NCBI GenBank assembly: GCA_913055735.1
Contig: CAJXKD010000001.1
Coordinates: 1,054,001-1,118,000, forward strand
Direction of reading: 5' to 3'
DNA length: 64,000 nt
Source: an uncultured Rhodospirillales bacterium
Lineage (GTDB): Bacteria > Pseudomonadota > Alphaproteobacteria > Rhodospirillales > UBA2165
This document shows positions 36,801-49,673 of this stretch, one piece after another. Made by a program: the position numbers and the translations under genes. Each line of letters starts with the position of its first letter. Within the stretch, counting starts at the first letter, position 1. The notes under the pieces were generated by a model. That model had not been told where the DNA came from, searched no databases, and saw only the letters and a program-made list of their open reading frames with translations.

Positions 36801-39800
36801 ATGCCACAGCCACAGTTTCCAGCAGCGCTACACTCGATGCCGCAACGAACCTCGGCAATGCCGGCCTCGAACTCGGCGACGGCGTTACCCTGACCCTGAC
36901 CCGGGCGCAACTGAACGGCCGCACGGTCGATGTTGCGGACGGTGAAACGGGGACGTTGCGCTTCGGCGGCGACGCGACCGCGATCAGTCTCGCCAATGTC
37001 GATACCGACATTACGTATGCCGTCACCTCGGGCCGTACTTTGACCCTGACGGCGGCGCAGGCTGACGGACGCACCATCGCGGGCGAAACCGGCACAAACG
37101 TCTATGTGACGCAACTCGGCGCTGCCCAAGTCGATCTGTCGCAGATCAGCGCGCCGGGCGTGCTGTCTGCCAACGTGCCGTCCTCGGCAACCCTCGATGC
37201 CTTGACGGATCTCGGCGATTTCGCCGTCACCGTGGCCAGCGGCCAAATCCTGACCTTGAGCACGGCGCAGGCTGGCGGCACGGTCATCACCGGTGCAGGT
37301 GGAGTCACGGTTACGGGCCTAGGCAGCGATGCCATCGATCTGTCGGACATCACCGTCACGGGCGCCAAGACCGTCACGGTCACCGGCACACAGACGCTCA
37401 ACGCGTCCACCGATCTCGGCGGCTTCAACATCACGGTCGACTCCCCGAACACGCTAACCCTGACTGCGGCGCAGGCCGATGGCCTAACCATCACCGGCAC
37501 GGGTTCGGTGACCATTACCGGTCTCGGCAGCGGCGAGGTCGACCTGTCCGGCATTTCCGCGTCAGCGAGCGCGGATGTCGCGGGCGATGTCACCCTGGAC
37601 ACCAATACCAATCTCGGCAGCGTTGCCCTCAACGTGACATCTGGCACCGTGACCCTGTCCGAGACTCAAGCAGACGGCGCGACCATTTCGGGCACGGGCA
37701 ATGTGACGGTCGACGATCTCGCGGCGGATACCAACCTTGGCAACGTCAACCCGGCAGGCACGCTGACGGCGAATGTCGCCGACACCATCGACATCAGCAG
37801 CAACGGCAACCTGGCCAACGTCGATGCCTATGTAGTCACCGGTACGCTGACCCTGGATGAAGGGAAGGCCGACGGCGCGGCAATCTCCGGTACCGGTAAC
37901 GTCACCGTCACGGATCTCGCCGACGGCACCAACTTGTCGAGCGTCACGACGACCGGTACCGTCATCGCGACGGTCACCGGCGATACAAACATCACCGGCA
38001 ACAGCACGCTCGATGCCGTCGACGAATTCCAGGTCGGCGACAGCAATTTGCTGACCCTGACGGCGGCGCAAGCCAACGGTCAAGCCATCACCGGCGCGGG
38101 CGACGTCACCGTTACCGGCATCGACGGCACGGTGATCGATCTGACATCGATCGCAGCGACCGGCACGCTAACCGCCGTCGTCTCCGGCGATACGACATTG
38201 AATGCAGCTTCCGATCTCAACGGCTTCGAGATCGACGTCACCGCCGGTACGCTTACCTTGTCGGCGGCGCAAGCCGACGGCGAGACCATTACCGGAGCCG
38301 GCAATGTCACGATCGACGGTCTGACGGCAACGACCAATCTGGGCACGGTCAATCCGACCGGCACCCTGACCGCCAATGTGGCCACCGCCATCGATGTCAG
38401 CACCAACGGCACGCTCGGGAACGTCGATACCTATAATGTCACCGGCACCTTGACCCTGACGGCGGCGCAGGCAAGTGCCAAGACGGTTACCGGGACCGGT
38501 GCCATCACGGTAACGGGCGTTGCCGATACGACCGATCTTTCGAATTTCGCGGCGGCGGCAACGGTCACCGCGACGGTTACCTCCAGCGCCGATCTCAGCG
38601 GCGTCGATGTCAGTTCCGTCGACTTGTTCGAAGTCGCCAGCGGTCAGACGCTGACCTTGTCCGGAGCCCAGGCATCGGGAACAACGGTGACCGGCGCGGG
38701 CAACGTCGCCGTCGACGATCTGGGTGCGACCTCGGTCGACCTGTCGGGGATTACGGCAACCGGCACCCTGACGGCGGAAGTGCCGGCATCGGCGACACTC
38801 AATTCAGGCACCAACCTCGGCAACTTCGATGTTACCGTGGCCAGCGGCCAAACGTTCACCCTGACCGCCGCGCAAGCGGATGGCCAGACGATCAGCGGCG
38901 CCGGCAACGTCACCGTAACCGACCTTGGCTCGGCGGTCGTCGATCTCTCCGGCATTACCGTCAGCGGCACGAAAACCGTCGAATTCGATGCGACGGCAAC
39001 GCTGGCGACGGGCATGGACCTCGACGGCTTCGCGGTCACGGTCGACACCGGCGCGGTCCTTACCCTGACGGCAGCACAGGCCGACGGCCTTACCGTCACC
39101 GGGGCCGGCGGCGTAACGGTTACCGATTTGGGCTTGGCGGCCGTCGACCTGTCGAACATTTCGGCAAGCGGCACTAAATCCATCGACATCACGAGTTCCC
39201 TGGCACTACCGAGTGGCACCAACCTCGGCAGCTTCGACGTCACGGTGGCCTCGGGGCAGACACTGACCCTGACGGCGGCACAGTCGAGCGGCGTTTCGAT
39301 CAACGGTGCCGGCAATATCACGGTCACGGGACTTGCCGCGGATACCGATCTCTCCGGCGTCGATCCCTCGGGCACCCTGACGGCACGGGTGGCAACATCC
39401 ATCGACGTTACCGGCAACAGCAACCTCGGTACCGTCGAGGCATATGTCGTCAACAGCGGCCAGGCCCTCACCATGACCGCGGCGCAGGCGGATGGCCGGG
39501 CCATTACCGGCGACGGCGCAATTACCGTTACCGGTTCCCATTCCGATGGCGATTTCTCCGGCGTGGTGACCGACCTGGATTTGACCGGCACGACCCTCAC
39601 CGGCACAACGGTCCTGCCGGATGTCGTATCGGGTCAATCCATGACTCTGACCGCGGCGCAAGCCGACAATCAGACCATCACCGGCGCGGGTGATATTGCC
39701 GTTACGGCCCTTGGCGCGACCGCTGTTAATCTTTCGGGTATCACGACGACCGGTTCCAAAACGGCCGCCGTTCCGGCGACGGCCAACCTGGATGCATCCA

Positions 39801-42800
39801 CGGACCTCGGTGATTTTGCTGTCACGGTCGCCAGCGGCCAAGTCCTGACGCTAAGCACGGATCAAGCCGACGGCCGGACCATCGGCGGCGACGGCGGCGT
39901 CACGGTCACCGGCCTGAGCAGCACCAGCGTCGACCTGAGCACAATCACTGCTGCCGGCACCTTGACCGCAGCGATCGTCGGCGACGTGACCTTGGCCACC
40001 AATACCGATCTCGGCGGCTTCACCCTGACCGTGGCAACGGGTCAAAGCCTGACCCTGACGGCCGCGCAAGTGGACGGTCTGACCATCACTGGTAGCGGCT
40101 CCGTTGAAGTAACCGGCGACATCGAGGGCATCGACCTTACCGGAATTGCCGCCACCATCGATCTGACGCTTCCCGCGACCGGTGACATTCTCGATATTCC
40201 TGCTGGCGAACAAGTCGATATCACTGTCGCGGAAGCCAACGCCTACGACTCCATCACGGGTGACGGCACCTTGGCGCTGACCGGCAATGGCGAAACGACG
40301 TTCGATGAATTGTTCGCAAAAATCGACGCCACCGTGCAACTCGCGGTGCAGGATACCGGCACTCTGATCCTGACGGCGGCGCAAGTTGACGGCCTGGAAA
40401 TCTCGGGCGGCGGCAACGTGACGGTCACCCAGCTTGGCGCCGATCTCGTGGATCTGTCCCCGATCACGGCAACGGGAACCAAAACCGTCGACGTGCCCAG
40501 CGATGCGACGTTGGATACCGATACCGATCTCGGCGATTTCGCCGTCACTGTGGCCAGCGGCCAGACGTTGATGCTGACCACCGTTCAAGCCGATGGCCGG
40601 TCCATTACCGGCGACGGCGCGGTGGCCATCACGAGCCAGATCGCGGGCGGCGATTTCTCGAACATCTCCACCGATCTGGATGTGAGCGGCGCGACCCTGC
40701 ATGGCGCGACCGTCTTCCCGGACGTCGGCGCGAACAAGACGCTGACCCTGACCGCCGATCAGGTGCACAGCGTCAGCCTTTCGCTGGATACTGAGGCGAC
40801 GCTGCTTGTCCATACGGCGTTCACCGATTTGAGCGCCTCGAACGACGCTCTGCCCGGGATCGATATCGCGGGCGTCATGGTCGACGGCAACAACAACCCA
40901 TCGGTCCTATGGGACCGGATCGAGGTCGCCTCCGACGATATTACCGACAAATTCAAACTGTTCTGGGTGAGCGCCGACGAGGCGTATTACGATGATTGGC
41001 CGTCCGCCGACTGGGATGCCAATGAGGCCTTTGTCCAGCTTGGCAACATCTATGTCGACTATCTCGCCGGTACGGACGGCATCCTCGGCACTGCCGACGA
41101 CGGCGAGCCTCTCCTCGACGTGGTACAGACCAAGGTGAGCGGCGATCCAGACTTCGAAGCCCGCCAGCAAAGCTTGCACGACAACCTGCTCGGCAATCTG
41201 GGCGACGGCGCGATCACCAACCGGTTTGGCACCGATCCGGAGGATGACCCACGCAGCGATCTTGCTAAGACCTTTGGCGACCGGCCGTTCCATGCCGGCT
41301 ATGTCTCGGATGGCGACTATTCCAGCGAGGCGGACACCTCCGGCGTTGTCGCCTGGGACATCGCGCATGGTCTGAGTTATCCGGAGACACTGACAGACGC
41401 TTACTCGTTCTTGAACGATGCCAATACGATTTCCGGTACTTCAAGCGCCGATTACCTATTCGGCGGCGGTGGGAACGATACCCTCAACGGCAACGATGGC
41501 GACGATGTCCTGATCGGCGGTTCGGGCAACGATATCCTTAACGGCGGCGACGGCAATGACGTGGCCCAATTCAGCGGTACGTTCGCCGACTTCGACACGA
41601 GCGTCCTGTCGGCGACCGATGGTGTCGTTTCCGGCACGATCTCGAGTGCCGCCGAAGGTGCCGACACCCTTTCCGGGATCGAAGTTCTGAAATTTGCTGA
41701 CGGCTATCACGTGCTGGACGGCATGTCGATTCAGGCCGCCATCGACGCGGCCAGCGACGGCGATACGATCTATGTTGGCTCCGGCACTTACGCCGAATCG
41801 CTGACGATCGACAAATCGGTGACTCTGATCGGCGATCCCGATGTCGCCGGCGGCGCGGGAGCCGGCACCTCCGCCCCGCAGCTGCTCGGCAGCGCGACAT
41901 GGACGTTGGCCACGGTTTCCATCGAGGCCGAGAACGTCACCTTCAGCGGCTTCGACGTCACCAATGCCACGGGACCCTACGGCATCCACATCAAGGCCGG
42001 CGACGCCGAGGTATCCGAAAACCGCGTACACGACATCAACGGCGCGCTCAGCGGCGACGGCCTGCGGGCGATCTTCATCAACCCGGTCGACAACGTCACC
42101 GTTTCAAACAACATCGTCGAGGATTTCGGCAACGCCACCAACGACTCGGCGGCCAGTTACGGCAAAACGGCAGCTGGTATCTTCGTTTGGGCCCGCGGCG
42201 GATCGCTGCCGGGCGGCCTCGGCACGATCGAGGAGTTCTCGAACATCACCATCGAGGGCAACATCATCCGCAACGATGATCTGCCGACCTTCACCGGCGC
42301 ATCGGTTTACGGCATTTGGGCCGGGGGTTCGCAGGGCGGCTCGGAAATGAACGGCCTGAGCATTATCGGCAATGCGATCAGCGATTTGCATTCCAGCAAT
42401 GCAAGCAAAGCGGCCGGCGGCATCCTCATCAACCATGGCGCTAATCCTCTCGACACCGAAGGCTTCAGTTCTGACCTGGTCATTTCGGGCAACACCGTCG
42501 ACGACGTGTCGGGTGCATCCGTGTTCGCCATCGGACTCCAAGGCGATACGCCTTCGGCCGAGGTCATCAGCAATACCATTACCGACCTCGCGCTGGCGGA
42601 GGGCATATCCGACGGGTTGATTGCCGCCGTGTGGTTCGAGGACAACCCGAGTACGGATACAGTTTCCCTGACCGACAATAGTTTCGGCGACTATGACCTG
42701 GCCCATGTGGGCGGGGACACGGATGCCGACACCCTCAGCGCCATCGACGGCCACGACAACATCCTTGTCGGCCTGGGCGACGACGATGTCCTCGTCAGCG

Positions 42801-45800
42801 GCGACGGCAACGACATCATGGTCGGCGGTGACGGCAATGACGTGGCCGAATTCAGCGGCTCCTTCGCCGATTTCACCACGAGCGGCCTGACGATAACTGA
42901 CGGCGTCATTTCCGGCACGATATCGAGCGCGGCCGAAGGTGACGATGACCTATCTGGTATCGAAGTCCTCAAGTTCTCCGACGGTTACCGCGTGCTCGAC
43001 GGCATGTCGATCCAAGCGGCCATCGATGCGGCCAGCGACGGCGATACCATCATCATTGAGGCCGGCACCTATCAGCTTACCGACGCGACCGGCTCGATCA
43101 CCGTCGACAAGGAACTGAATATCGTCGGCAACGGCGAGGTCATCATCAAAGGCGCGCTCACGGTGGGCAATAGCGCAACGCCGGTGGAAGACACCGACAA
43201 TGTCGATGAACTGCTGCAACTCGAGTCGACCGGCACCGCCTTTGGCGCGCACCCGCAAACCGGCATCATCATCGACGCGGATAACGTAACCTTGGAGAAC
43301 CTGACGCTGCGGGAATTCCAATGGGGTGTCAGTCTCGAAACGACGGATGGCTCGACCCTCCGCGATGTCGACATCACGCAGACCATGTCCGCGATCGTCA
43401 ACGGCGGCTACCCCAACACGGGTGCCAGTTCCGAGGCCGGCGCATCGGTCACCAATCTGACCATCGACGGCGGCACCATCAGCCACGGCGAAAACGGTAT
43501 CGTCGTGTGGGCGAGCAAAAATGACCTCGACGCCGATGGAACCTACACGTCGACCAGCGAGTTCAGCGACGTCACCATTACCGGGGTTACCTTCTCCGAT
43601 CTCAACGAGAAGGGCATCTATCTGGCAAACGCCCAGGATTTGACGATCACAGGCGTTACGATGACCGATGTCGGCGAATACGGCCGCACATTGCCCTTTG
43701 GCGCACCAATCGGCGTAAACGGTGCCGGGATCGTGGTCAGCCTTGCCAACGACGATTACAGCAACATCGTCATCACGGATTTCGATTTCACCAACGTCGG
43801 CCATAGTAACGGCGCGGGAAGCTCGGACGAAAACGGTGCCGGCATTGTCATCCAGACCAACGTCAGCGGAAATCCGCCAGCCTCGTTGGACGGCGTCACC
43901 ATCAGCACCGGCACCATTGACGGTACCTATAACGGCATCCGCTTTGATGGCGGCGGTGCAACCGACGTTACCGTCAGCGGCGTGACCATCACCAATGCGG
44001 ACAATCAGCCCTACGTCAACGGCTCCCCCTTCCCGGTGACCTTGGTTTTGCCGGACGGTGTGGACAGCTTCACGATTTCCGATGACTGGATCGAAAGCGG
44101 TGCCGCGGGCTTCGTCATCGAAGGCGGCACCGGAAACGATACCATCACCGGCAGCACGGCTTCCGACGGCGCGAAGTTCACCGGCGCCCTTGCCGATTAC
44201 ACGATCGCCTATGACCAAGGGACCGATACCTACACGGTCACCGACAATACGGCGGATCGCGACGGCACGGACACCCTGGTCGGCGTCGAACGGCTCGTCT
44301 TCTCCGACGGCGCCTACCTGATGGTCGACGGCACCCAAGCCAACGGCAGTTTCGCCACCATCCAGGATGCCATCGATGCGGCGGCTCCCGGCGACTTCAT
44401 CCTGGTGGCCGACGGCACCTACGACAGTTTCACAGTCGACAAGTCCCTGAAGATCCTGTCGATAAACGGCGCCGAGAATGTCATCATCGAAGGTCCCGGG
44501 GCCAGCCAGCAGGCAGGTATCCGCATCGAGGAAGGCGTCGAAGACGTCATTATCGGGGCCAGCGGCCAAGGCTTCACCATCAATGCCTCTTCGGGCGATC
44601 TTGCAGCGGTTTATCTCGCCGAAGGCGCCAGCGATGTCACCATCGAAGGAAACGTCCTCAATGGCGGCAGCGGCCATGCCTTCCTGACGACCGGCTCCAT
44701 CAGTGATGTCACGGTGACCGATAACGCGCTGAATGCCGACGGGCCGGCGGCGGTGGCCTATGTCAACGGCACCGCGAGCCTGGGCTCCGAGCGTGCCTCC
44801 GACAATGTCGACTTCACCAACAACACCATCGACGGCGGCAGCAACGCGGGCCTGTTGCTCGGCAATGAAGCGACCAATTCCGAGATCACCGGCAATACCT
44901 TCTCCGGCGACAGCAGCTATGCCCAGGTTGAACTGTGGGCAGCCGGCGATACGGTGAGCGGCAATAGCTTCTCCGCCAACGGTGACGTCGCGGTTCTCGA
45001 CAGCACGTCGAGCTACGACGAGGCAGATCTGGTTGCCGACAACACCTTTACCAACGCCGTCTATATCGATGGTGAAGATACCATCTACACCTCGATCCAG
45101 GCTGCGGTCGACGCCGCCAGCGACGGCGACACCATCGTCGTCGGCCCGGGCACTTACGAGCCCTTCATCGTTCGGAGCACAGACGCCGCAAATCTCAAGA
45201 TCGTCGCCTCGGAGAACGGGGACACGATCATCGACGGCACCGACCCCAGTGGACCTGGTCGCCTGATCGACATTTATGCCGATGGCACGGAGGTCAGCAA
45301 TTTCGTCATCAATGGTCCGGGTGGCCTCGATGTCGGAGGGATTCACGTCGGTATCGCGATCCGAGGCCAGGACTGCGTCGTCGAGAACAACACCATCAGC
45401 AACATTTTGACCGGCATCCAAACGGGGTCCGTGCCCGCCGAAGCGCGCGCCACCATTACCGGAAATACGGTTTCATCCGAGTATGGCATCAGCCTCCAAA
45501 GCTCAGGCAATATTGTATCCGGGAATACTGTGGACGCGAGTGTCGAGGGCGTGGGCCTCACGACCGGCGACAATACCTTCACCGACAATATCTTCACGTT
45601 CGGAGATACCGGCCTGGTTCTGTATGTCGGCGCCACCACGACGAACCTCGTCGCCTCCAATAACACCGTGACGATCGGAAACGGTGCGGATATTCAGAAC
45701 GCCATCGCGCTGACCGGCGACGGCGGCACGCTCAATCTGCTGAACGGCACCTACGAACTCGACACGAGCACCTTGACGGTCAACAAGGACATCACGCTGA

Positions 45801-48800
45801 TCGGCGAGAGCGAGGCGGGCGTCATCATCGACGCCAGCGCCGTCGACGGCTACGGGATTGCGCTCAGCGCCAGCGGTGCCACGCTGTCAGACTTTACCTT
45901 GCTTGGCCCGCAAGGCGGCGATCCGGAAGTCTGGTCTTCCTATCGCGACAATTACGGGATCAAGGTATCCCCGCTCGGCACCGACACGTCGCTTTCCGGC
46001 ATCACATTGCAGAACCTGACGGTACAGGGGTCGCACAATTCGGAGATCGACTTCAACGGAATCTATAATTCGACGTTGTCCAACATTACCGTCGACGGCG
46101 GCACCGGCGTCGCCGGTAACGGCATTTCCTTGACCGACAGCAGCAACATTACGGTCAACGATGTCACCGCGACCGACAATCCGTGGGGCGGTGTCGCCGT
46201 CTACACCTACGGTGCCTACTATACGGGCGGCTCGGATGGTATCACCTTCACCGGTAGCTACACCTACGATGCGGGTGAAACCGGTGCCTCACCGATCTAC
46301 ATTCAGACGACCGACAACACCTATCCGGTGACCAATCTGACCCTGCCCAGCGGGTACGACTATGCGGTGACAAACGTCGACTTCCGGGCCGACGGGAATG
46401 AGTTCACCTTCTTCTTCGACAACGAAACCGAGGCGCAAAGCTTCGCCTCTTCGTTGAGCGGCACCTCCCATGTCAGCACTGCGGGAGCCGATGTCCTCTC
46501 GGGCGACGGCTATCTGTTCGGCGGGGCGGGTGATGACACCCTCACGGGTGGCACCGGCGACGATCTGCTCAACGGTAGCACCGGCAGCAACACCATCGAC
46601 GGCGGCGACGGCACCGACGCGGCGCTGCTGTCCGGCAATTTCGCGGACTACACCTTCACCACCGACGGCAGCGGCAACTTGCTCGCCAGCGACGGCAGCG
46701 AAACCCAAACCCTGTCCAATGTGGAACGGCTCAGGTTTGAGGACGGCAATGTGCTGGTGGTCGGCGCGGGCAGCCAATACGCCACCATCCAATCGGCCAT
46801 CGACGCGGCAGCCGAGGGCGACACCATCCTCGTCACCCCGGGCACCTACAACGAATCCGTTACCATCGGCACCGCCGACGTGACCATCCAGGGCATGTCG
46901 GGTGCGATTGTCAACGTCGACACTCCGGCCAGCACCGATTTCGACGACAGGACCATCGGGTTCACGATTTCTGCCAATAACGTGGAGATTTCGGGAATCG
47001 AGATCGCCGGGCCATTGAGCGGTATCGAACACAGCACGACGGACTTTGCGACGCAGGGCTACATCTACGGCATCTACGTCAACAGCGGCGTCACCGGTGC
47101 GATTTTGACGAACAATACGATTTCCGATCTCCGGACGGGCATGGATTTCCATTCCGACGTTACCGCCACCGTTTCCGACAACGTGATCGAGAACACCCGT
47201 GGCGCGTTCCTGATCCGGTCGGGCGGTATCGATCTGAGCGGCAACTCGTTTGGTACCATCGGCAACGAGTGGGATCTGACGTACCTCGCCGGCACCCCAA
47301 GCGATCTGTTCGCCGATGCGCTTGTCGACCCGGATGCCTACGGGGACGGCATGATGGCTCTGTCGGCGGCCAACAACGACATGAAAATCGCCGACCGGAT
47401 GTATGGCGAGGGCGGCATTCTTGCCAATGCCGAAAGTGACCCGACAGCCAAGGCAGCTCTGGAAGCGGTTGCCAACCGCTCTCACGTCGAGGTTCAGGCG
47501 GGTGCCAACAACGACACGGAAGCTGGGCTCGGAGAGACGCGCGGCAACGGCTTCGGGACGGAGCGCCTGCCCATTGGCACGCTTCAGGACGGTGTCGATG
47601 CGGTGGTCAACGGCGGTTCCGTCAATGTGCAGGCCGGCGATTACAGCGGTGAATCGGTAACCGTAAGTACCGAAGATTTGACCGTCACCACCGAAACCGG
47701 TGCCTTGGGCATCAGTATCACCCTTGGCAGCGGCATCGAGGATATTACCCTCACCGGCGATCAGGGCATCACCCTGACGGGTAATGACGAAGATAACACC
47801 GTCACGACCACCGGCGGCGACGACACGATCGACGGCGGCGCGGGTACGGACACGGTCACCTTCACCGGCGCCTTCGCCAACTACACGATCGACGTCGATG
47901 GCGACAGTTTCACCATTGCGGACGGTGGCGACGGCGATGACACGTTGGACGGCGTCGAGAAGCTGGTCTTCTCCGACCGCACCGTCTTGCTGGTCGGCGG
48001 ATCATCCGGCTATTCGACGATCATGGAAGCGGTCAATTCGGCATCCGAGGGTGACACCATTCTGGTCGCGCCGGGCGAATATGAGCCCTTCTCGATGGGC
48101 TATTTCAGCCCAGACAACCTCACCATTCTGGGGATGACCGGTGCGATCATCGACGCCACCAATGACTCCGGTTTAGCCGCCCGCATCGTCGAGTTGACGG
48201 CCGATGGCACCACGTTCAGCGGTTTCACCATCAACGGCCCCGGCGACGTCGACGTGGCCGGAATCCATGTCGGTATCTCAATCCCCGCGGCGAACGTTAC
48301 CGTGGAGAACTGCATCATCAACGATGTGACGACCGGCATTCAGACCAATACACCTGCCAACGAGTCCGACGCCGCGTTCATCCTCAACAACACCATTACG
48401 GGGGCGAATGTCGGGATCAGCCTGCAAGACCTCGACAACACGGTCTCGGGCAACACGGTCACCACGGTGGCGAGTAGCACCGACGGTGTCGGCGAAGTGG
48501 CGCTTGGCGTCCTCGGTGGCGACAACACCATCACCGATAATATCTTTACCGTCTCCGCCAGCGGCAAGGCCGTCGGCCTGCCGAATCCGCCGGCGGTGGC
48601 CAATCTCGCCGTCTCCGGAAATGACATCACGGTCGGCGAAGGCGCAAGCCTCCAGGAAGCGTTGGATCTGACCGGCACGAACGGATCGCTCACCATCACG
48701 GCAGGCGATTACAGCGGACAGAAGGCGGCGGTGAATATCGACGGCCTGACGATCGACACGGTTGCCGGTGCGATTGGCATCGAGCTGGGGCTCGGCCAAG

Positions 48801-49213
48801 GTATCTCCGACGTTACCGTGACCGGCGACGCCGACGTCTCGATCTTCGGCAACAGCCTGAATAACACCCTCATCGGTGGTCTCGGCGCCGACATCCTCGA
48901 AGCGGGCCTTGGGGCAGACATCTTGACCGGCGGCGATGGCGACGACCTGTTCGTCCTACAGCCGGGCGACAAGAGCGCCGACCGGATCACCGACTTCACG
49001 ACGGGCGATACGGTCCAGTTCGAGGACGTGCTGACCGATATCGCCACCGACCTGATCTTCAGCGATGACGGCAACGGCAACGCAAATGTTGCGATGGCCA
49101 ACAATCCGAACACGACGGTCGCGGTATTCGAAGGCTACTCGGCAAGCGATCTCCAGACCAACTTGACCCTGGACGCCGACGGCAACGTAACATTGGATAC
49201 CCCGTCGACGTAA
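30803..49213 (+). CDS. Giant RTX/beta-solenoid surface protein (putative adhesin) secreted by a type I system
   Basis: A single frame of 6136 residues (roughly 600 kDa). Order: an N-terminal beta domain (1-130); an acidic linker; a module with [17 protein letters not shown] and a helical part (about 190-500); RTX nonapeptides (511-580); about 36 repeats of the type [23 protein letters not shown] (778-3325), interrupted by a unique island; a unique domain (about 3335-3540); then alternating RTX blocks and right-handed beta-helix modules (3545-6010). It ends with RTX ([23 protein letters not shown]) and a tail without Lys or Cys, the usual type I signal. Cysteine is nearly absent. The divergent TolC/ABC/HlyD genes are the obvious exporter. 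I see no LapG-type di-alanine cleavage site. Adhesion or matrix formation is inferred from architecture. Confidence 0.9.
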   Translation: MVKISITRQSGEKIELELSPGVQAPPLRPGDRVSILASDGQIAPVLQGNDVQINVLDANGAVESTYTFENLGLYLNDDTTELAIVDEATGTETVIDDPAQVTTFETAGDETPQPQPTSDHVRLHTETDFDAETRGELDRGETDGGVEAINNVLNREPLSESIQLYAVTSVDGGGAQIEKVVVELTTTTTGTGTTTTTASTVSGQAIDGYIVGATVFADANGNGVLDSGEAFTTTGANGAFTLTGGSGPLILTGGIDVSTGQEFKGELMAPEGSTVVTPLTTLVQTLVSNGNAASATAAETQVKSAFGLSNSIDLSSFDPVAGVENGVSGADAVLSAAIKVQNTVVQAASVLKGSSGSSVDYEDAAEAVFSQMATELTNNPGNSPIDNATKVQSLITNASSSSSLNLDTTAKNQISNAASDAANIINSSNTTVDGLASSGSSLLQDLAQVAYVAQKSSAEALFNALDAVQGDSGSNPDLSAATTAYTGANLNTAVTNASTETGTVGTASTAGTSGDDTITGTAGNDTYSGGAGNDRISGGNGNDTLLGGTGNDALAGEAGNDKLNGGAGNDFLDGGAGIDIAQYDGKFSTYTIAASSTAGQDLTVTNTSSGTDELDKIEVMNFADLTVRVAGGDSAYTTFASALGSSLSGDRVLLLDSSLIPSSLALTKKVSVQVVGNDAAVTIASDKALVIDASLLSATTTLDLSGLPGTTPVRITDIGNVTSVVTKSGQTVTLAGSDLDGLGVSGSGTLLLSDNTIPSTADLSNVAAGLSVSSGNTLSLTAAQADGKTITGAGNVTVNSLGSADTDLSAITVSGTKTVNVPSTATLHTNTNLSGFSIAVASGATLTLSEAQADSTTISGAGGVTVNGLAADTDLSNVSASGTVTAVVNSTINIGSNTDLGAIDAYNVSGTLTLTAAQANGLPITGNGNVTVTGISATTDLSNVAGSLTVTATVTADADLSGSDLSSLDQFQVSSGTLTLTTTQADGLPVTGDGNVNVTGFGTVSADLSKISVTGTKTGTITSDTTLINTTNLGGFSLSVDSGTTLTLTAAQADGATISGAGSVTVTGLGASAVDLSSITASGTLTAEVPASVTLNSSTNLGNFGVSVATGQTLNLTAAQADDVAISGAGNVAVTALGSGEVNLSTITATGTKTASVPSSATLNGNTDLGDFSVTVASGQTLTLTAAQAGGTSIGGSGGVTVTDLGSAAVDLSTIGATGAKTVNVPTTATLDASTNLANFSVTIASGQTATLSAAQANGRTISGGTAEISGDIGANTNLTNISSTLSFSDSSIDVNSGFTLTVTAAQANNADINGAGSVLISGDISASANLTAIDASLMFTSNTIDVASGQTLTLMAAQAGDRGITGDGTVSLSGDAVASGLDFSGIIADISVTSGQTLALSTTLLSGLDSGAIPIAGPGTVTLYGNATSLGSLSSYVTATLEVPSGQTLELTAAQAHELDLGGAGNVTITGLGTADTDLSNIDATGTKTVTVSADVTLDGNTDLTGFTLNIPTGRKVTMTADQADGLTITGGGTLALTGTLDDDIVTSAWGTSAIDLTGATISLTGDELDIAGTSQFRLTYTQVNGLTGGINGDAQANHIVVDVSAATGGVNYVGNAASLAVNFNLGDGNDRLTFDFGAQAGNTINLTGSILFGDGTGDILAVSNGNLNLGSATVSNFEGFEINSTITVPASIFTLLSNWGTLSGEGTFTVTLDDNFFSGGSSQSLDLNRFTEFQPAGGILPTLNVAGDGWEISGGDDGSGDGIATLVNTTAGRTVTVTLPADGSFDTSIPVIVQLDNDTDDPYLGELDDQRPYFQEPTTVYNGTQFADLVADIVAGTPGVIGDLDADDIDTIIFGGPIVLDNDSTLDVSGTGVTIDYNGYGIQVTGGDSLTLTATQADDGTITGAGSVTVTNLAGAPTDLDLSGLTAATVTLEITGTVDLSSLTSLVLGGVSITVTDPGELTLTAAQADGLAISGDGAVTITGLDATEVDFSDISASNATATVSSSATLDAATNLGNAGLELGDGVTLTLTRAQLNGRTVDVADGETGTLRFGGDATAISLANVDTDITYAVTSGRTLTLTAAQADGRTIAGETGTNVYVTQLGAAQVDLSQISAPGVLSANVPSSATLDALTDLGDFAVTVASGQILTLSTAQAGGTVITGAGGVTVTGLGSDAIDLSDITVTGAKTVTVTGTQTLNASTDLGGFNITVDSPNTLTLTAAQADGLTITGTGSVTITGLGSGEVDLSGISASASADVAGDVTLDTNTNLGSVALNVTSGTVTLSETQADGATISGTGNVTVDDLAADTNLGNVNPAGTLTANVADTIDISSNGNLANVDAYVVTGTLTLDEGKADGAAISGTGNVTVTDLADGTNLSSVTTTGTVIATVTGDTNITGNSTLDAVDEFQVGDSNLLTLTAAQANGQAITGAGDVTVTGIDGTVIDLTSIAATGTLTAVVSGDTTLNAASDLNGFEIDVTAGTLTLSAAQADGETITGAGNVTIDGLTATTNLGTVNPTGTLTANVATAIDVSTNGTLGNVDTYNVTGTLTLTAAQASAKTVTGTGAITVTGVADTTDLSNFAAAATVTATVTSSADLSGVDVSSVDLFEVASGQTLTLSGAQASGTTVTGAGNVAVDDLGATSVDLSGITATGTLTAEVPASATLNSGTNLGNFDVTVASGQTFTLTAAQADGQTISGAGNVTVTDLGSAVVDLSGITVSGTKTVEFDATATLATGMDLDGFAVTVDTGAVLTLTAAQADGLTVTGAGGVTVTDLGLAAVDLSNISASGTKSIDITSSLALPSGTNLGSFDVTVASGQTLTLTAAQSSGVSINGAGNITVTGLAADTDLSGVDPSGTLTARVATSIDVTGNSNLGTVEAYVVNSGQALTMTAAQADGRAITGDGAITVTGSHSDGDFSGVVTDLDLTGTTLTGTTVLPDVVSGQSMTLTAAQADNQTITGAGDIAVTALGATAVNLSGITTTGSKTAAVPATANLDASTDLGDFAVTVASGQVLTLSTDQADGRTIGGDGGVTVTGLSSTSVDLSTITAAGTLTAAIVGDVTLATNTDLGGFTLTVATGQSLTLTAAQVDGLTITGSGSVEVTGDIEGIDLTGIAATIDLTLPATGDILDIPAGEQVDITVAEANAYDSITGDGTLALTGNGETTFDELFAKIDATVQLAVQDTGTLILTAAQVDGLEISGGGNVTVTQLGADLVDLSPITATGTKTVDVPSDATLDTDTDLGDFAVTVASGQTLMLTTVQADGRSITGDGAVAITSQIAGGDFSNISTDLDVSGATLHGATVFPDVGANKTLTLTADQVHSVSLSLDTEATLLVHTAFTDLSASNDALPGIDIAGVMVDGNNNPSVLWDRIEVASDDITDKFKLFWVSADEAYYDDWPSADWDANEAFVQLGNIYVDYLAGTDGILGTADDGEPLLDVVQTKVSGDPDFEARQQSLHDNLLGNLGDGAITNRFGTDPEDDPRSDLAKTFGDRPFHAGYVSDGDYSSEADTSGVVAWDIAHGLSYPETLTDAYSFLNDANTISGTSSADYLFGGGGNDTLNGNDGDDVLIGGSGNDILNGGDGNDVAQFSGTFADFDTSVLSATDGVVSGTISSAAEGADTLSGIEVLKFADGYHVLDGMSIQAAIDAASDGDTIYVGSGTYAESLTIDKSVTLIGDPDVAGGAGAGTSAPQLLGSATWTLATVSIEAENVTFSGFDVTNATGPYGIHIKAGDAEVSENRVHDINGALSGDGLRAIFINPVDNVTVSNNIVEDFGNATNDSAASYGKTAAGIFVWARGGSLPGGLGTIEEFSNITIEGNIIRNDDLPTFTGASVYGIWAGGSQGGSEMNGLSIIGNAISDLHSSNASKAAGGILINHGANPLDTEGFSSDLVISGNTVDDVSGASVFAIGLQGDTPSAEVISNTITDLALAEGISDGLIAAVWFEDNPSTDTVSLTDNSFGDYDLAHVGGDTDADTLSAIDGHDNILVGLGDDDVLVSGDGNDIMVGGDGNDVAEFSGSFADFTTSGLTITDGVISGTISSAAEGDDDLSGIEVLKFSDGYRVLDGMSIQAAIDAASDGDTIIIEAGTYQLTDATGSITVDKELNIVGNGEVIIKGALTVGNSATPVEDTDNVDELLQLESTGTAFGAHPQTGIIIDADNVTLENLTLREFQWGVSLETTDGSTLRDVDITQTMSAIVNGGYPNTGASSEAGASVTNLTIDGGTISHGENGIVVWASKNDLDADGTYTSTSEFSDVTITGVTFSDLNEKGIYLANAQDLTITGVTMTDVGEYGRTLPFGAPIGVNGAGIVVSLANDDYSNIVITDFDFTNVGHSNGAGSSDENGAGIVIQTNVSGNPPASLDGVTISTGTIDGTYNGIRFDGGGATDVTVSGVTITNADNQPYVNGSPFPVTLVLPDGVDSFTISDDWIESGAAGFVIEGGTGNDTITGSTASDGAKFTGALADYTIAYDQGTDTYTVTDNTADRDGTDTLVGVERLVFSDGAYLMVDGTQANGSFATIQDAIDAAAPGDFILVADGTYDSFTVDKSLKILSINGAENVIIEGPGASQQAGIRIEEGVEDVIIGASGQGFTINASSGDLAAVYLAEGASDVTIEGNVLNGGSGHAFLTTGSISDVTVTDNALNADGPAAVAYVNGTASLGSERASDNVDFTNNTIDGGSNAGLLLGNEATNSEITGNTFSGDSSYAQVELWAAGDTVSGNSFSANGDVAVLDSTSSYDEADLVADNTFTNAVYIDGEDTIYTSIQAAVDAASDGDTIVVGPGTYEPFIVRSTDAANLKIVASENGDTIIDGTDPSGPGRLIDIYADGTEVSNFVINGPGGLDVGGIHVGIAIRGQDCVVENNTISNILTGIQTGSVPAEARATITGNTVSSEYGISLQSSGNIVSGNTVDASVEGVGLTTGDNTFTDNIFTFGDTGLVLYVGATTTNLVASNNTVTIGNGADIQNAIALTGDGGTLNLLNGTYELDTSTLTVNKDITLIGESEAGVIIDASAVDGYGIALSASGATLSDFTLLGPQGGDPEVWSSYRDNYGIKVSPLGTDTSLSGITLQNLTVQGSHNSEIDFNGIYNSTLSNITVDGGTGVAGNGISLTDSSNITVNDVTATDNPWGGVAVYTYGAYYTGGSDGITFTGSYTYDAGETGASPIYIQTTDNTYPVTNLTLPSGYDYAVTNVDFRADGNEFTFFFDNETEAQSFASSLSGTSHVSTAGADVLSGDGYLFGGAGDDTLTGGTGDDLLNGSTGSNTIDGGDGTDAALLSGNFADYTFTTDGSGNLLASDGSETQTLSNVERLRFEDGNVLVVGAGSQYATIQSAIDAAAEGDTILVTPGTYNESVTIGTADVTIQGMSGAIVNVDTPASTDFDDRTIGFTISANNVEISGIEIAGPLSGIEHSTTDFATQGYIYGIYVNSGVTGAILTNNTISDLRTGMDFHSDVTATVSDNVIENTRGAFLIRSGGIDLSGNSFGTIGNEWDLTYLAGTPSDLFADALVDPDAYGDGMMALSAANNDMKIADRMYGEGGILANAESDPTAKAALEAVANRSHVEVQAGANNDTEAGLGETRGNGFGTERLPIGTLQDGVDAVVNGGSVNVQAGDYSGESVTVSTEDLTVTTETGALGISITLGSGIEDITLTGDQGITLTGNDEDNTVTTTGGDDTIDGGAGTDTVTFTGAFANYTIDVDGDSFTIADGGDGDDTLDGVEKLVFSDRTVLLVGGSSGYSTIMEAVNSASEGDTILVAPGEYEPFSMGYFSPDNLTILGMTGAIIDATNDSGLAARIVELTADGTTFSGFTINGPGDVDVAGIHVGISIPAANVTVENCIINDVTTGIQTNTPANESDAAFILNNTITGANVGISLQDLDNTVSGNTVTTVASSTDGVGEVALGVLGGDNTITDNIFTVSASGKAVGLPNPPAVANLAVSGNDITVGEGASLQEALDLTGTNGSLTITAGDYSGQKAAVNIDGLTIDTVAGAIGIELGLGQGISDVTVTGDADVSIFGNSLNNTLIGGLGADILEAGLGADILTGGDGDDLFVLQPGDKSADRITDFTTGDTVQFEDVLTDIATDLIFSDDGNGNANVAMANNPNTTVAVFEGYSASDLQTNLTLDADGNVTLDTPST
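32333..32541 (+). repeat. First RTX nonapeptide block of the giant protein
   Basis: About seven GG-x-GND-x-L/I repeats (for example [20 protein letters not shown]) encode a calcium-binding parallel beta roll at residues 511-580. Its position near the N-terminus is unusual, because RTX blocks normally gather at the C-terminal end. Confidence 0.9.
33134..40790 (+). repeat. Array of about 36 degenerate 45-70 residue repeats inside the giant gene
   Basis: Each unit opens with [10 protein letters not shown] or a close variant, then [13 protein letters not shown], then a variable part often reading [14 protein letters not shown] and [21 protein letters not shown] counted units by eye; long units (about 68 residues) and short ones (about 46-50) alternate irregularly. 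A non-repeat island (about 35430-36470) splits the array. The beta-rich pattern with regular Gly and Asn suggests a solenoid. DNA identity between units is moderate, so the array is old, not freshly expanded. Confidence 0.9.
41435..48957 (+). repeat. Alternating RTX blocks and right-handed beta-helix modules of the giant protein
   Basis: Seven modules start with a variant of [20 protein letters not shown], near 41728, 43009, 44361, 45093, 45691, 46785 and 48016. Each is followed by PbH1-like strands (NNTIS, GNTVS, GI-L) typical of pectate-lyase/NosD beta helices. Two weaker versions occur near 47581 and 48651. RTX blocks ([19 protein letters not shown] and relatives) separate many of them, and a [19 protein letters not shown] linker recurs between RTX and helix. 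Confidence 0.85.
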
Positions 49214-49243
49214 TCGAACACACGCCACAGAGACAAACATCAG

Positions 49244-49272
49244 AACGCCGGCCGAATAGGCCGGCGTTTTTT
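49244..49272 (+). terminator. Rho-independent terminator of the giant gene
   Basis: AACGCCGGCC (49244-49253) and GGCCGGCGTT (49259-49268) form a 10-pair stem with a 5-base loop, followed by TTTTTT (49267-49272). It lies 31 bases after the stop codon of the adhesin gene. Confidence 0.93.
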
Positions 49273-49673
49273 ATTTCCGAATTAATGATTAATTCTAAAA
49301 ATATAAATGAAAAGAAATCAGAAAAATAAAATTCCTAAATAAAAGTCGGAAAAATATTTCATATACCCATTATTTTAGAGAAATTATACCCCTCCCTTAT
49401 TTTTTAACGAAATAAAAGCCATTTAAATTGGCGCTCCTGATCACCTCGAATTCTTGAAAACCTCGCCATTCTCCCCATCTCAATCGTGACCGGCCGCCCG
49501 AACCGGGCGTCCGGCACATGTGCCGTGGTGCGCTGGTTTTGGGCCGGTTTTGAGACAGTGCGCACCGCGTCAATACAAGATTAACGTATCAACCGTCTCC
49601 TCATTGATCGCAGAATCAAGGGTACATTGGGTAAGGGTTTTTCGCCGTCAAATATGGCGGGAGAACTTATCCG
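49273..49673. other. AT-rich intergenic region before the kinase array
   Basis: The first 150 bases are very AT-rich (many A and T runs); the rest returns to GC-rich sequence. No gene, RNA or clear promoter is seen. GGGAGAAC before 49674 is the ribosome binding site of the first kinase. Confidence 0.5.

Noticed and set aside
33134..40790. CRISPR-like regular DNA repeats
   Set aside because: The repeats are in frame, vary in length and sequence, and code for a continuous protein. There are no short identical repeats with unique spacers.
42950..45421. Long antisense open frame (over 800 codons) inside the giant adhesin gene, with several others in 33517-40813
   Set aside because: Repetitive GC-rich coding DNA with strong codon bias often leaves the reverse frame open. 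The translations are low complexity, lack ribosome binding sites and mirror the repeat structure of the plus-strand protein.
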